64,000 nucleotides of DNA from Microcyclospora pomicola (Eukaryota; Ascomycota; Dothideomycetes; Capnodiales). The notes beneath the pieces were generated by a model that saw only the letters and a program-made list of their open reading frames with translations, did no database searches and was not told the origin of the DNA. Positions 31,822 to 43,188 of this stretch are shown piece by piece. The stretch covers positions 62,001 through 126,000 of the forward strand of contig NHNY01000008.1 in NCBI GenBank assembly GCA_002786065.1. The letters run 5' to 3'. Numbering within the stretch: the stretch's first letter is position 1; the number at the start of each line of letters is the position of its first letter. The position numbers and the translations under genes were made by a program.

Positions 31822-34558
31822 ATGTCAAGCTCATCGCCGAGTTCATCAGGACCTGCGCCCGCCCTAGCTTCTTCAAGTCGAAGCCCACTGAACGCGTCTC
31901 CGGCAGAAGATCACATCTTTGAGGTTGGCCGTCAGATACAACCTGACGAGCAGCCCGCCAACGAGCAGCTCCATGCAAATGGAGTCTTAGATAGTGGGTA
32001 TGTGAGGCGGACATCATGTTGCTAGTGTTTAGTCACTGAGAGTGCGCAGTAATATATCTTTCAAACGAACCCAAAAAGCACAGCCGTCGTCCTTCGCCTC
32101 GCGCTTCTTATCCTCGCCATTCCAGCGGAGTCGCAATGGCACGCCTACTCCTCCCACGGAGCGCATTAAAAACACGATCAACCCCTCGACAGATGCGATC
32201 CTCTCTTATCTGAATGCTTCATCAGACGCCGGGGCGGGTCTACAGGACACTAAGGATGCCAACGGATTGGATTGGTATGTCGAGGGGCCGGGTCGCAGAG
32301 TCGGCTACGACAACCTGACTGCGATCGACTGGATCTATGAGTACACAAAAGAGCGCACGCGTCAGAGACAATTGGTCACGAACTCTCCAGGCCTTCTCGG
32401 GCAACTCAAGATCTTCGCAGACGCAAGTCAAATATGGTGGATACTCGTTGCGACTGGTCTAGCCGTGGGGACAATCGCCGCTAGTATTGACATTGCTAGT
32501 GACTGGATGGGCGACTTCAAACAGGGAATGTGCAGCAACGTCGAAGATGGAGGGAGATTCTATCTGAATCGAGTGTTCTGCTGTTGGGAGACCGACACGT
32601 ACGCCGAATGTCCCGACTGGCGGTCCTGGAGCACCGTTCTGCGAGTCAACAGTAAGGGTGGAAGCTATATTGTCGAGTATATCTTCTTCGTTCTGCTGTC
32701 GGTCTTCTTCGCCACATGCGCGAGCTTGCTGGTCAACAAGTATTCTCTCTACGCAAAACAGAGTGGAATTCCGGAAATCAAGACCGTTCTAGGAGGATTT
32801 GTGATCCGACGATTCCTCGGAAGCTGGACTCTTGCCGCCAAATCATTGGGCCTGTGTCTTGCAGTCGCATCAGGGATGTGGCTCGGCAAAGAAGGACCCT
32901 TGGTACACGTTGCATGCTGCTGCGCGAATCTGTTCATGAAGCTCTTCGATGGTATCAACCATAATGAGGCTCGGAAACGAGAGGTATTGTCAGCTGCCGC
33001 CGCAAGTGGCATATCTGTTGCGTTCGGTTCTCCCATTGGTGGCGTCTTATTCAGTCTGGAACAATTGAGCTACTACTTCCCGGATCGCACAATGTGGGCC
33101 TCATTCGTATGCGCGATGATCGCCGCGGTGACATTGCAAGCATTTGACCCATTCCGCACCGGCAAACTGGTGTTATACCAAGTCACCTATCACAGTGGCT
33201 GGAACGCATTCGAGCTGGTCCCGTTCGCCATCATTGGCGTCATTGGGGGGATATATGGCGCGATGTTCATCAAACTGAACATGCGGGTGGCCGCCTGGAG
33301 AGCTTCGCCGAGCAATCCGTTCCTCAAGCGGCCAGTGCTGGAAGTTGCTGTCGTGGCACTGATCACAGCTCTCATCAGCTTTCCTGTCACATTCTTACGC
33401 GCACAGTCTAGTGAGCTAGTCGAGCATCTCTTCGCCGAATGCCGCGATATTACCGACGACTACTTAGGTCTCTGCAAGTCTGGGGTGGCCAACACGGGTG
33501 TCATCTTCATCCTGCTGATCTCTGCGACGCTTGGCGGTCTCCTTGCGACAGCAACATTCGGATTGCAAATTCCAGCTGGAATCCTGCTCCCTTCCATGGC
33601 GGTCGGAGCTCTGTATGGTCGCCTCGTTGGACTGATAGTGGAAGTCTGGCAGCGCGAGCATTCAGGCTGGATCGCCTTCGCGAGCTGTATACCGGATGAG
33701 CCATGCGTCACGCCTGGCACTTACGCAGTCATTGGTGCGGCTTCAGCGTTAGCTGGCGCAACAAGAATGACCGTTTCGATCGTGGTGATCATGTTCGAGC
33801 TTACTGGTGCTTTGGATTACGTCTTACCTATCATGGTCGCCGTCATGATCTCCAAATGGGTAGCAGATGCATTTGGCAAACGAGGCATCTACGAGTCCTG
33901 GATTCACTTCAACGGCTACCCGTTCCTGGACAACCACGACGACACACCCGTGGCAGATGTCCCCGTCAGCCAGATCATGACCCGCTTGGATGATCTCGTC
34001 TGCATCACTGCCACCGAGCACACTATCGAGACCCTCCGCGACCTACTCCGCGAACACCGCTTCCGTGGCTTCCCTGTCATCACATCTGCACGGCAGGGCC
34101 TCTTGCTTGGGTACATCTCACGGACCGAGTTGCAGTTCGCACTTGACTCAGCGACCTCCACTTCGCGTGCCTTGCCCATTACTACGGAATGCTACTTCCA
34201 GCACCAACCACTCGCCGACCCCACCGTGACTCTGGATCTACGTCCATGGATGGACCAGACGCCCATCACTCTCAGCAGCAAGAGCAGCCTGCAGATCACC
34301 AACGACCTGTTCCAGAAGCTTGGCCTGCGCTACATCGTCTTCACCAACCAGGGCGTCCTTGCCGGCCTGCTGACCAAGAAAGATCTCTGGTATGTCCTCA
34401 ACGAGAATGAGGGTGGCAGAGGTGGTCACGATGGAGGCGTGCTCAGAGAAGAGCACCCGGAAAGGGAAGACGAGCATGGGCTACTGCGACCTGGAGATGG
34501 TGCCGACGATGCTGATACTGGTGTGAGCGAAGATGTTCGCCGGGAGGGCGATGGTTGA
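31822..34558 (+). CDS. CLC-family chloride channel/transporter
   Basis: Exons 31822-31997 and 32050-34558 give 894 residues; the 52-nt intron has donor GTATGT and acceptor GCGCAG, phase 2. Exon 1 codes a Ser-rich cytosolic tail. The core carries the CLC motifs: SGIPEIK, GKEGPLVHVACC (with the gating Glu) and a GLQIPAGILLPSMAVGA pore motif. Two CBS domains follow (VSQIMTRLDDLVCI ... and TPITLSSKSSLQITNDLF ...). The SGIPE motif has Gln before Ser where Gly is usual. Eukaryotic CLCs with this plan work in endosome/vacuole or plasma membrane anion transport. The C-terminal 45 residues are acidic and disordered. Confidence 0.94.
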
Positions 34559-34815
34559 TCGGCAAGCTCACGTATAGACCGAATGAATTTTATGCTTGTT
34601 CACCCCTACGTTCTCTACTGTGGTATGTGAAATGAAAGTCATCGACGACGGATAGTCTCGCTGGGAACGTATCTACAGGTCAGTATTTCAAGTGGGCGCC
34701 GGGAAGCGTTGCAAGATCTAATCACAGTCGATGTCTTGTTGTGACACCGCTTGCAGGACACAAAGGAAGGAGTGGTTACATTGTAATCTCGCAACACGTC
34801 TATTACATACCCGCC

Positions 34816-35826
34816 TCACTCCGAAGCACTAGCGTCATCATCGTCTTGCTCAGCCTCGACTTCTCCTTCCACGATGGGGATGGCGCGGAAGTCGACGAAT
34901 GCTATGCCATCTCCTCCCGCGGCTTCGACCTCGACAAGGAATTGCAGACTCAGTACTCCCTCATCATCCAGACGCATGCTGACCTTGGACGCCACAGCCA
35001 TGGCGCGTTGGGTCGACTTGATGATTTCGTATCGAAAGCTTGCAATTGTTCGGCTTGCGCACTGAAAGGTTTCGAGGACTGGAGTTTCCGAGGCAGTGTC
35101 TAGTGCGAAGTCGACGGTGGCTGAGCCGATCGTTCCCGTTGCTGAAAGTGAGAGGTTGGGACCAGTTCGCGATGTTGGCGAGGCTATGATTGTAAAAGCG
35201 GACGGATTAAGGTGCCCGAGTTCCGTGACAGCATCGAGCAGGTGAGCAGAGCGCATGATGGTCTTCAATGCTAGAGCGTCGCGAGCGAAGGGAATGTCTT
35301 CAGTCGTCTGGCTTTCGTAGGTTGTAAGATCGCAGGTTGTGGTCACTCCCGATTCGGACATATGCACTCTCAACGAGCTGCCCTCCCCATCATACTCGAA
35401 GGTGCAGACGCCACTCATTCCGATCGTGTGTGATGAAAACGCGTTATGGCGATTGAGCCGATGCGCAGCAAAGGCATCGTACCCATCACTCCCTCCAGCT
35501 CGTTTCGTGGCAGTGGCTGGGTCTGACAAGCTGAAGATGTTGAGCGTTTCAAGCAAACTCTCAAGACTGATCTCGAAGGTTGGTGGATCTGGAGGGTCGT
35601 CTTGAGAAGATGCAGGCTGTGCCTCGCGGAACGTATATGAGGAGAATAATGACTTCTCGAGAACGACGAAAGCATCCATAGAACTGTACTCGGAAGAACT
35701 GAAGCGCAACCCCTCGGCAGTGATACGTACATGAGCTCTCTTAGAGAAAGAGATGCAACGGAGGAGTAGAAGTAACTGGCGGGTAGAGGATGTCACTGCT
35801 GTGAACATTGGTATAGAAGAGGCCAT
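34816..35826 (-). CDS. RAD1: Rad1-type 9-1-1 checkpoint clamp subunit
   Basis: One exon, 336 residues. The sliding-clamp fold begins at once: PMFTAVTSSTRQLLLLLRCISF, then HVRITAEGLRFSSSEYSSMDAFVVLEKSLFSSYTF, split here by family blocks. Later blocks (SGVTTTCDLTTYE, FRYEIIKSTQRAMAVASKVSMRLDDEGVLSLQF) fit Rad1/Rec1/Rad17. With Rad9 and Hus1 it forms the DNA-damage clamp that activates the ATR-type kinase. The tail is acidic. The start is fixed by the clamp fold and leaves only 28 nt to the stop of the membrane ORF upstream, so its promoter must lie within upstream coding sequence or it shares a transcript. Confidence 0.93.
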   Translation of the reverse strand: MASSIPMFTAVTSSTRQLLLLLRCISFSKRAHVRITAEGLRFSSSEYSSMDAFVVLEKSLFSSYTFREAQPASSQDDPPDPPTFEISLESLLETLNIFSLSDPATATKRAGGSDGYDAFAAHRLNRHNAFSSHTIGMSGVCTFEYDGEGSSLRVHMSESGVTTTCDLTTYESQTTEDIPFARDALALKTIMRSAHLLDAVTELGHLNPSAFTIIASPTSRTGPNLSLSATGTIGSATVDFALDTASETPVLETFQCASRTIASFRYEIIKSTQRAMAVASKVSMRLDDEGVLSLQFLVEVEAAGGDGIAFVDFRAIPIVEGEVEAEQDDDDASASE

Positions 35827-35854
35827 GATAAGTGTAATTGCACCGCGCTAGCTT

Positions 35855-36100
35855 TTAACTCAACCGGCCTTGCATGTATCGTGCAAAATAGTACGCAAGA
35901 TTGTAGACGACGAGGAAGGCCGAGATACCGCCCCATAAAATGACGAGCGTAGAGGTGACCGGGTGGAACTTCCTAAATTCTGCGCGCTTTTGTGGAGGAT
36001 GCGGTGGTCGTTGTGCTGGCCGTGGTTCGGCTTCGTCAATTCGATCGCTGGGCACCTGCGGACGGCGGTGACGACTATACTGATGCGTTGAGGAGTTCAT
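35855..36100 (-). CDS. 81-residue single-pass membrane ORF between OST5 and RAD1
   Basis: The ATG overlaps the OST5 stop as ATGA (36100-36097), and the stop is 28 nt before the RAD1 ATG. The product has a basic, Pro/Arg-rich first half (SSTHQYSRHRRPQVPSDRID..., about residues 3-45) and one clear membrane helix (TLVILWGGISAFLVVYNLAYYF, about 52-73 in part), followed by RYMQGR. No family was recognised. The good helix in an open frame argues for a gene; the alternative is a chance frame in a 3' leader. If real, it is translated from the OST5 message or from its own transcript starting inside OST5. Confidence 0.55.
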   Translation of the reverse strand: MNSSTHQYSRHRRPQVPSDRIDEAEPRPAQRPPHPPQKRAEFRKFHPVTSTLVILWGGISAFLVVYNLAYYFARYMQGRLS

Positions 36101-36452
36101 ACGTAGACGCCGACTGCACAGATCATGTAAACAGCGCCAAAGCTGCATGAGCCATTAGCAAGGGTAGAGTGCAGAAGACTGCAGTGGGTGCTCACCCAAA
36201 CGCTAATGAAGCTGGAATGCCGTAGAGCGGGAGATTCTTCAAGGAGTTGTCTAGCAGACCTCGGTCAGCACCTATTACCAAGCAACAGCATTGCTACCGT
36301 ATAGACCTACTCAATCCGAAAAGAGCGGACAAGAAGAAAGCGATGAATAATAAGACGGCGCCGACTGTGAATTGAAGATCCTTGCCGATAGATGGAGTGA
36401 AGGGCTGGCTTGCAGCAGCCTCCCAGATATCGTGAAGAGGTGTGGCCGACAT
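36097..36452 (-). CDS. OST5: oligosaccharyltransferase subunit Ost5/TMEM258
   Basis: Three short exons on the minus strand, 36452-36311, 36250-36196 and 36142-36097, give 80 residues, the family's length. Introns are 60 and 53 nt with donors GTAGGT and GTGAGC. Two membrane helices: LQFTVGAVLLFIAFFLSALF (about 27-46) and SLAFGFGAVYMICAVGVYV (about 61-80). The LKNLPLYGIPASL loop and the VGVYV end fit Ost5 and human TMEM258. It is a subunit of the endoplasmic reticulum N-glycosylation complex. The gene is too fragmented to show as a long frame; all three junctions keep phase. The next ORF starts within its stop codon. Confidence 0.88.
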
Positions 36453-36801
36453 GAGTCCTCAACGCGTTGTGCTGCGAGTATCGAGGGATGGATGTTTGAT
36501 CGAGTGAAGTTGATTCAATGCTGGAGTGAACACCTGGAGCTGTAGCTTGAAGATGCCAAGAAGGGCAGGCGGTGAATCTGAACGGCAGTAAGCACGTGGG
36601 CGTCACGCTAGCATGTGAGATGCGCCATCATCTCCATTCCACTTGTCCAAGTTTCAACCTGAAGGCAACACACTGAACGAGCATGGCGCAAGGTATACTT
36701 AAAGACGAAGGTAGGCGCATACAATCCTTCTTTTCGCCACTGACGTGACATTTGCGCTTCCCGAAGACCCTTCTCATCACCTTTCGAGAGGAAAGGATGC
36801 G
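36453..36801. other. divergent promoter region, OST5/GCN5
   Basis: 349 bp shared by two divergent genes. If the OST5-RAD1 trio is one transcript, its promoter is here. No TATA-like box seen. Confidence 0.5.
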
Positions 36802-38109
36802 ATGCTGACCCTGGGAATGACAGCCAAGCGGAAAGCAGACTCGGAACAGGAAGATGAAACCGAAGGTCACGATGTCAAACGACCGAGGATGTCGACCTCT
36901 CCTCCCCCCGAGCACGCCAATGGTACCGCGAACGATCACCCTGAGCCACGCAGACCCATGGTGCCTTTCCCCGAGAAACCGGCTGTGCTTGAAGAAAGGA
37001 ATGGCGACATCTCTTTCCAAGTGGTGAACAATGACGGCAAGCCGCGATCCATGATCATCATGACTGGGTTGAAGTGTATATTCCAAAAGCAGTTGCCCAA
37101 AATGCCCAAGGATTACATTGCGCGTCTTGTATACGACCGGACACATATGAGCATTGCAATTGTGAAACGCCCACCCGCGGGCAGTCATGCTGAAGCTTCG
37201 GGCTTGCCGGGAGAAGTGGTTGGCGGCATCACATATCGACCGTTCAAAGGTCGACAATTCGCCGAGATTGTGTTTTGCGCCATTTCGAGTGATCAACAAG
37301 TCAAAGGTTATGGTGCCCATCTTATGAGCCATTTGAAGGATTTCGTCAAGGCGACAAGCGATGTCATGCACTTCTTGACTTATGCCGACAATTACGCCAT
37401 TGGATACTTCAAAAAGCAAGGCTTCACGAAGGAGATCACACTGGAGAAGCCGAAGTGGATGGGCTATATCAAAGATTATGAAGGCGGCACGATCATGCAG
37501 TGTTCTATGCTGCCCAAAATCAGATATCTAGAAAGTGGGCGGCTGCTCTTGAAACAGAAGGCCGCGGTTCATGCCAAGATTCGCGCAGTAAGCAAGAGCT
37601 ACGAAGTGCATCAGCCTCCGGCACAATGGCGGAAGCTCAAACCAGGTCAAGCGCTTCCCGCCATAGACCCTCTGAATATCGATGCGATCAAGGCTACAGG
37701 ATGGAGTCCGGACATGGATGCTCTCGCGCGCCAGCCACGTCGCAATCCAAGCCACTCACTTCTCATCACACTACTTTCAGCCTTACAGACCAGCTCATCG
37801 GCGTGGCCTTTCTTGGTACCAGTGAACGGAGACGAAGTTCATGATTACTATGATGTGATCAAGGAGCCTATGGATCTAGGTACCATGGAAACCAAGCTGG
37901 ACAAAGATCAGTATGAGAGTGTAGAGGATTTCGTGCGAGACGTGCTTCTGCTGGTCAGAAATTGCAAACGGTACAACGCCGAAACGACACCGTATGCCAA
38001 GGCGGCGAACAAGTTGGAGAAGGAGATGTGGCGGAAGGTGAGGGAGGTTCCTGAGTGGAGTTATATTGAGCCAGAGTCATTCGAGACTACGAATCGGCAA
38101 GCCGAGTGA
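36802..38109 (+). CDS. GCN5: histone acetyltransferase Gcn5
   Basis: One exon from the first in-frame ATG, 435 residues; ATG 36817 ([10 protein letters not shown]) is an equal candidate and gives a form nearer to other fungi. A basic/acidic N-terminal tail precedes the GNAT domain (about 75-240): [24 protein letters not shown] with the catalytic Glu, then [16 protein letters not shown] binding acetyl-CoA. The C-terminal bromodomain (about 325-420) has [28 protein letters not shown] with the acetyl-lysine pocket and the conserved NCKRYN Asn. Gcn5 is the catalytic subunit of SAGA/ADA, acetylating histone H3. No features missing. Confidence 0.97.
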   Translation: MLTLGMTAKRKADSEQEDETEGHDVKRPRMSTSPPPEHANGTANDHPEPRRPMVPFPEKPAVLEERNGDISFQVVNNDGKPRSMIIMTGLKCIFQKQLPKMPKDYIARLVYDRTHMSIAIVKRPPAGSHAEASGLPGEVVGGITYRPFKGRQFAEIVFCAISSDQQVKGYGAHLMSHLKDFVKATSDVMHFLTYADNYAIGYFKKQGFTKEITLEKPKWMGYIKDYEGGTIMQCSMLPKIRYLESGRLLLKQKAAVHAKIRAVSKSYEVHQPPAQWRKLKPGQALPAIDPLNIDAIKATGWSPDMDALARQPRRNPSHSLLITLLSALQTSSSAWPFLVPVNGDEVHDYYDVIKEPMDLGTMETKLDKDQYESVEDFVRDVLLLVRNCKRYNAETTPYAKAANKLEKEMWRKVREVPEWSYIEPESFETTNRQAE

Positions 38110-38424
38110 TGTTGACGAGAAATTCATTCTATTTATGACCCAGATCTCCGTAAGGTCGTGTCCTCACGAAGTGTCTCCAATGTATAGAGCATCCCAGCTG
38201 CAACCATATGTAGTACGCCGCATAGTGTTTCTTACGTGAATTTTACTTACCCACGCGACTTGGACTTGGCTGGAATGGAATGACGATGTTAAAATGATCC
38301 GAGCGTCTTAAGCTCCGGAGCTGCAAGCACGTGGTAGCGAAACATTCAAGAGACCAGCATCATGTCGTCCAGTCTATTCGCGTAGATTGCCAGAACGACC
38401 TAACAACTCAAGACACTCATCAAC
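38110..38424. other. gene-free spacer
   Basis: 315 bp between GCN5 and the next plus-strand gene; terminator and promoter presumed. Nothing else seen. Confidence 0.5.
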
Positions 38425-40463
38425 ATGTCTGTCGCCGGTCCTCGAGGACCGAAACGTAGTCCGAGTGTTCTTGTAAATGATGCCTCTTACACCACATCAC
38501 AGATCATACCATTGACCCAAGAAACAGGTTACCGACACGCGCGAGAACAAGCCTCTGCCTCCTCGACCTACGCCCCTCAGACAAGGGACAAGGATCATAT
38601 CAGTCGACAATGTGTTACAATATGCCTCGGAGATCCCATCTGCGCAACGTCGCGAAAAGCCCGGCGCTCGACCAGCGAATCACAACCGCACCCCATCAGG
38701 ACGACATCCTCTAGATCCCAAATTGTCGGGCCGCGGAGTACCGTTGGGAGGTGGACGAGCAGGACCTGGTAGTGGAGGAGCAAATCTACCAGCTCGCAGT
38801 AGCAAGATCAGCGAGAAGTTGGTGTTGCTACCAGAGACGACGGAGGAGGATGAGGACGAGGATGACGAGTTTACGGAAGATGATAGCGCGCCACCTCGAG
38901 ACGACGAGCTCCGGAGACGAAAGCTGAGCGCAAAAAGGGGCGGTAAGAGCGAGGCCGAGCGGCAGCCAAAATCACAGCGACAAGCAGATGCACAACTCGC
39001 GCGCGTCACGGCCTATTGCACCGCACAAAGCTATAAGCTACGGAGTACGGCGGCATTTGTGAGGGATCAACACGGAGCAAGAACCAAATTGTACGACGAT
39101 TGTTTGTACTGCGTATATCAACTACCGCTACTCGGTGGGAGCGACGGCTTCCGCGTGAGAAGTTCACCAGTCGTGAAGAATCCTGGCGGACGAAGTGTGC
39201 TGGACGAGCAGATCGAAGCGAACGAACGGCGATCGTATAGAGAAGGCTGGCATGAGGACAGTGCGGAGTACTCGGTGCCGAATGAGACTGGTCGATACGA
39301 GGAAGTCCCGCCGACAGAGGAGCAGGTCGCTGAACAGGAACGGCGACGAGTCGACTATGCCGTGGAGAATGAGATTCACGAAACACGAAGTGCCGAGGAC
39401 GAGACGTGGACAGACCACAACGACGAACACAACAGACGACGAAGTAATGGTTCCTCCTCATTTTCGATCCCTTCGCCCACGCCCGGCGTTTCGCCTGATG
39501 CTCATACCGTCGCCGAGCTATTCATCTTCAGTTATGGTGTCGCGGTGCTGTGGAATTTCAGCCCCAATCAGGAAAAAGACCTTCTCGCCGACCTCACCTT
39601 CTCGAGCAATGTGTTTTCTTCGCAAAGCACCAAAACACCCCACGGACCAGTTTCTATCTTGTCCAACAAGGCCGCGGCCCTTGCCCCACCGTCCACGCTT
39701 CCTCTCATGACTCGCCCGTTGGACGAAAGTGACTTTGAGACGGAAGAGTTCCACTTCCAGTATGACAACAACGCGGAGAAACCACGAATCTACAACGATA
39801 TGATCACTCTGCGCACCAGCGATCATATGATCAAGCTGGCGATGTCGCATGCGATCGGTCAGTCTACGAAACTGTCGTTCTTCGAGGAACGTATGCAGAA
39901 GACGATGAGCGATGCACAGTATGTCCCGCGGCAGCTTGCGCTTGAAGGACGACTCGGGCTGTCCCGTGCTGAGGTCGTGTCTCTTGTCGGCCGGCTGTTT
40001 GAAGGTCGAGTAGACGTCAACCTATGTAAGCCACAACCATTTCCTACTTGACCAGCCGCCACTTTACTGACACATTCCCTCAGCTTCAAACATGCTAGAC
40101 ACGCCGACCTTCTTCTGGGAAGCCGAGCCCACGCTTCACCCACTCTACAGTGCCGTGCGAGAGTATCTCGAGATCAAACCACGCATCCAGGTGCTCAACG
40201 AACGCTGCCAGGTCTTCCTCGACCTGGCCGAGATCCTCTCCGACTCCATCGCCGACGTCAAGATGACGCGCATCACCTGGATCATCATCGTGTTGATCGT
40301 CTTGAGTATCCTCGTGACGTGCTCGGAGGTGTTCATTCGGTTCGGGATCTTGGCCGCCGGTAAAGGCAAGGAAGGGAAGGGAGCGGCGGTCGTTCTCGCG
40401 AAGCTGGGATTGGTGGGGGGAGAAGGCGTGGGGATGGTCGGGGTGGGGAGTTCAGAGTTGTGA
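38425..40463 (+). CDS. DUF155 (Rmd1/Rmd8/RMND1) family membrane protein
   Basis: Three exons, 38425-38472, 38528-40025 and 40084-40463, give 641 residues. The first intron (GTAAAT ... ACAG, 55 nt) is deduced from frame: exon 1 codes MSVAGPRGPKRSPSVL and exon 2 opens after a stop at 38513. Intron 2 has donor GTAAGC and acceptor CTCAG, joining VNL to SSNMLDTPTFFWEAEP. The DUF155 domain spans about 150-600, with AYCTAQSYKL and ELFIFSYGVAVLWNF. A membrane helix near 580-605 (ITWIIIVLIVLSILVTCSEV) ends it. Length favours Rmd8; yeast members are linked to meiotic nuclear division and vacuole. Function is otherwise unclear. Confidence 0.88.
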
Positions 40464-41672
40464 GGGCTGCATGTTGAGCGTAAGATTCATTGCACATTTC
40501 CCGTCCGAACAGGAACCGAAGTAATCCTGGCGGAGGTTTCTTCACCTTCGGATTCCTTCCGGGGCGTATTCTTGAACGACGGGAGCATCAGATCGTCCGC
40601 CCACAAATGGCAGACCAGAGCGTCATACAGTAGAAGCAGATAGGCGGAATGCGCATGAACTAATGGCAGTCGACTTCTACGATCCCTCCCAACACGTGAA
40701 CAGTACCACAAGTAACATGATGACGATGGAGGATCTCCGGCTCACACTTCCATAAACAGGCTACAACATGTTCCTCACGCTTTCAATGCCTCGATCATAA
40801 AGGCTAGAACCTACAACCATCTGCCGCTGTGCATGTCCACATGTCATCGTAAGCCCGTATGGTAGTAGTAATAGTAGTAGTAGTAGTAGTGAGTTCCTAC
40901 AAACAATTCCTGGCGGGGGAGAAAGCGGCAGCCCTCAAGTCCTTCAATCCTATGTCTCCCGTCTCGACTCGACTCGAGTCTCATGCGTCGCTGGCACCAC
41001 GTGCTGTGACTTCGTTGCTGCGATGGTGGTGAGGATGGGGTACTGGAGAATGCATTCGATTTACCTGAGGTATCAGTCATGCACACTAGGCGGACTGAGC
41101 GTGAGATGATAACGTGGGGATCGAAGTCGTGAGCAGCTTGATCAATTTCCATACTGTACGGGCCTTGAATCAAGTCATAGATGTGGCGTGTACGGCTTCT
41201 GTGCATGGAAGAGAACTGGGGGATCATCGATCACTGTACTTCACTACCCCTTCTTCCTGCACATGGCTGGGGAAGCAAAGATGCATAGTATCGCATGCAT
41301 GTACCTGGTACGGCATGTAAGGCAAGGCAAGGCATGGCGAGGTGGCGCCGGGCGACGCAGGTCCTGTTCGCTGATGACATGGTTCACGACATTCTATAAG
41401 ATCCGACTCTGCTGCGAAACCCTGAGATGTGAGGACGAGGATCATGGAGGGATACACTAGATGGGTAGGAATATACAATCAGAGACAGGAGATATGAAGC
41501 TGATGCTGTAGTCTCTGACAGCGGACGAACAGTCTGACAAGCAGGTAAGTAATTCCTATTGTACCTTGCTTGGCCGTACGGGTCAGCCGATGCAGTGCCA
41601 TGGTGGCATGTCCGCATTCCTGCAGGGTTGGAGAACTTGACTCCTTGCAGTCCTTCCAGAGGGAGACAGGGA
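40464..41672. other. gene-free flank left of the AT-rich insertion
   Basis: 1.2 kb of balanced composition. It contains a short TAG microsatellite (listed) and no convincing gene. It ends at the 10-bp target duplication. Confidence 0.55.
40862..40890. repeat. GTA/TAG trinucleotide microsatellite
   Basis: About nine GTA units with one interruption (GTAGTAGTAATAGTAGTAGT...). Intergenic; likely length-variable. Confidence 0.85.
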
Positions 41673-41682
41673 CCGACTGTTA
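41673..41682 (+). repeat. left target-site duplication
   Basis: CCGACTGTTA, repeated exactly at 47524-47533 in the same orientation, directly outside both terminal inverted repeats. Confidence 0.85.
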
Positions 41683-41683
41683 G

Positions 41684-41706
41684 TGTATACAGCTCGGTGC
41701 ACCACA
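41684..41706 (+). repeat. left terminal inverted repeat
   Basis: Begins TGTATACAGC and ends GGTGCACCACA. Matches the reverse complement of 47501-47523 at 20 of 23 positions; the last 15 are identical. One extra G (41683) separates it from the duplication. Confidence 0.85.
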
Positions 41707-41778
41707 TGTGAAGGTCAGTGCCCCACATCACCAACGGTCACTAGCGTCGCACTAGCGCGAAAGCTTAATGCACCACAT
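41698..41778 (+). repeat. subterminal direct repeat TGCACCACAT
   Basis: TGCACCACAT occurs at 41698-41707 and 41769-41778; each is followed within 6-8 bp by AAGGTCAG. A 71-bp spaced direct repeat at the left end of the element. Similar words (GGTGCATGTGAT, GGAGGTCAGTG) occur near the right end. Confidence 0.6.
41750..41759 (+). repeat. left subterminal inverted repeat CACTAGCGCG
   Basis: CACTAGCGCG here and its exact reverse complement at 47436-47445 lie 67 and 78 bp inside the two ends of the element. This extends the terminal symmetry. Confidence 0.7.
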
Positions 41779-41856
41779 TAAAAGGTCAGCTGCACCTTCC
41801 GAAGGTTCTCTACATCACACCCCACAATTTTCGAGATTTTCAGCAATACCAGTTTT

Positions 41857-41922
41857 CTACTAGTTTACTACTAGTTTACTACCAATTCACTACTAGTTGA
41901 CTACTAGTTAACTACTAGTAAG
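41857..41922 (+). repeat. 11-bp tandem repeat, six units
   Basis: Six contiguous units of the form CTACTAGTTNA. Unit 3 reads CTACCAATTCA, keeping CpA steps that the others lack. It marks the start of the AT-rich core. Confidence 0.85.
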
Positions 41923-42106
41923 ATTTTCAAAGGTAAAGTTTGTTCCTATATACTAGTAAACATACTAGTACTAATACTAGTATAGATACTAGTACCTTAA
42001 GCAAAACTTAGGTAAAATAGACACACCTTACTTAGACTAGTACTAGAAAAAAGTTAGCTAGAAAGAAATACCTTTAGGCTTAAAAACTTAGGTAGCAGAT
42101 AGCAAA

Positions 42107-43188
42107 GTAAGTAAATTTATACTAGTACATATACTAGTTACAGTACTAGTATACTAACTAGTAATTTAGGGATTCTTTAAAATTAGAGCTAGGGAAAAGA
42201 TCTGTTATTGTCCTAGGACTATAGAAATAGATTCTAATAATTCTAAGAATAAGTAAGTTAGAAGATTATACTAGTAAAAATACTAGTTAGCTAACTAGTA
42301 TTTTTACTAATAGGCTTACTAGTTCCTCTACTATTTATAGTTTTATCTATACTAAGACTAATAACCTTCGTAAGCATATTAAAGGTAAGCATATTAACAA
42401 GCACCTTAAGCTTAAGGAGAGAAATAGAGGAAAACCCTTAAAGACTTAGTAGGTAGATAACGAAGGTAAGCTAGAAGTACTAGTATGTTAACTAGTATTT
42501 ATACTAGTACTAATACTATTTATAGCCTACTTTTAAGAGATTTTCTAACGCTATAAAGTAGTAAAGATAGAGCAGAAAAAGGAAGAAGAAGAAAAGGCAA
42601 GGAAAAAGTATGTAGTACTTAGAATGGTAATTTTACTAGTATTTCTACTAGTTTGCTAACTAGTTTCTAGGGCTAAAAACTCAATACCAAAGTCTAGGAA
42701 AAAGACCTAAGGTTCTCCTTAGTTAGACTACTACAACTCTAGTAGTAGTAAAAGGTAAGTATATTAGTTTCAATACTAATACCCCTACTAGTATAAGTAC
42801 TAGTATACTAACTAATAATAGAAGTTACAGATTAGCATTTAAGGACGTAGATAAGGAAGATAATAATAATGCTAAGACTAATTATTTTTCTAGTAAGGAA
42901 GAATTAGAGCAAGAGCTAGGACCTACTAAGAAAGATAAGTATGTATACTAGTTATACTACTAGTACTTTTACTAGTATTAATACTACTTTACTAACTAAT
43001 ATATAGTAATAACCTTTGCTACTTCCTACTTACAGCAAAAAACAAAGTTAATATAGTAGTAGCTAGAAAGATCGTTAAGGCCTAGGGATACTAGTTTCCT
43101 TGCAATACTTATAAGGGAAAAGGAAAAGGCAAAGGTAAGTTACTAGTATTTATACTAATATTAATACTAGTATACTAACTAGTATTAG
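42107..43188 (+). repeat. seven intron-like ACTAGT modules
   Basis: Seven blocks of 54-68 nt each begin GTAAGT, GTAAGC or GTATGT, contain two or three ACTAGT boxes, carry TACTAAC or a near match, and end TAG: 42107-42169, 42253-42313, 42466-42525, 42608-42670, 42755-42821, 42939-43006 and 43135-43188. The boxes pair to form hairpins. The stretches between them are purine-rich and coding-like. Similar paired boxes, without full splice signals, continue to 47.3 kb. They look like copies of one intron-borne sequence; splicing is not shown. Confidence 0.6.
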
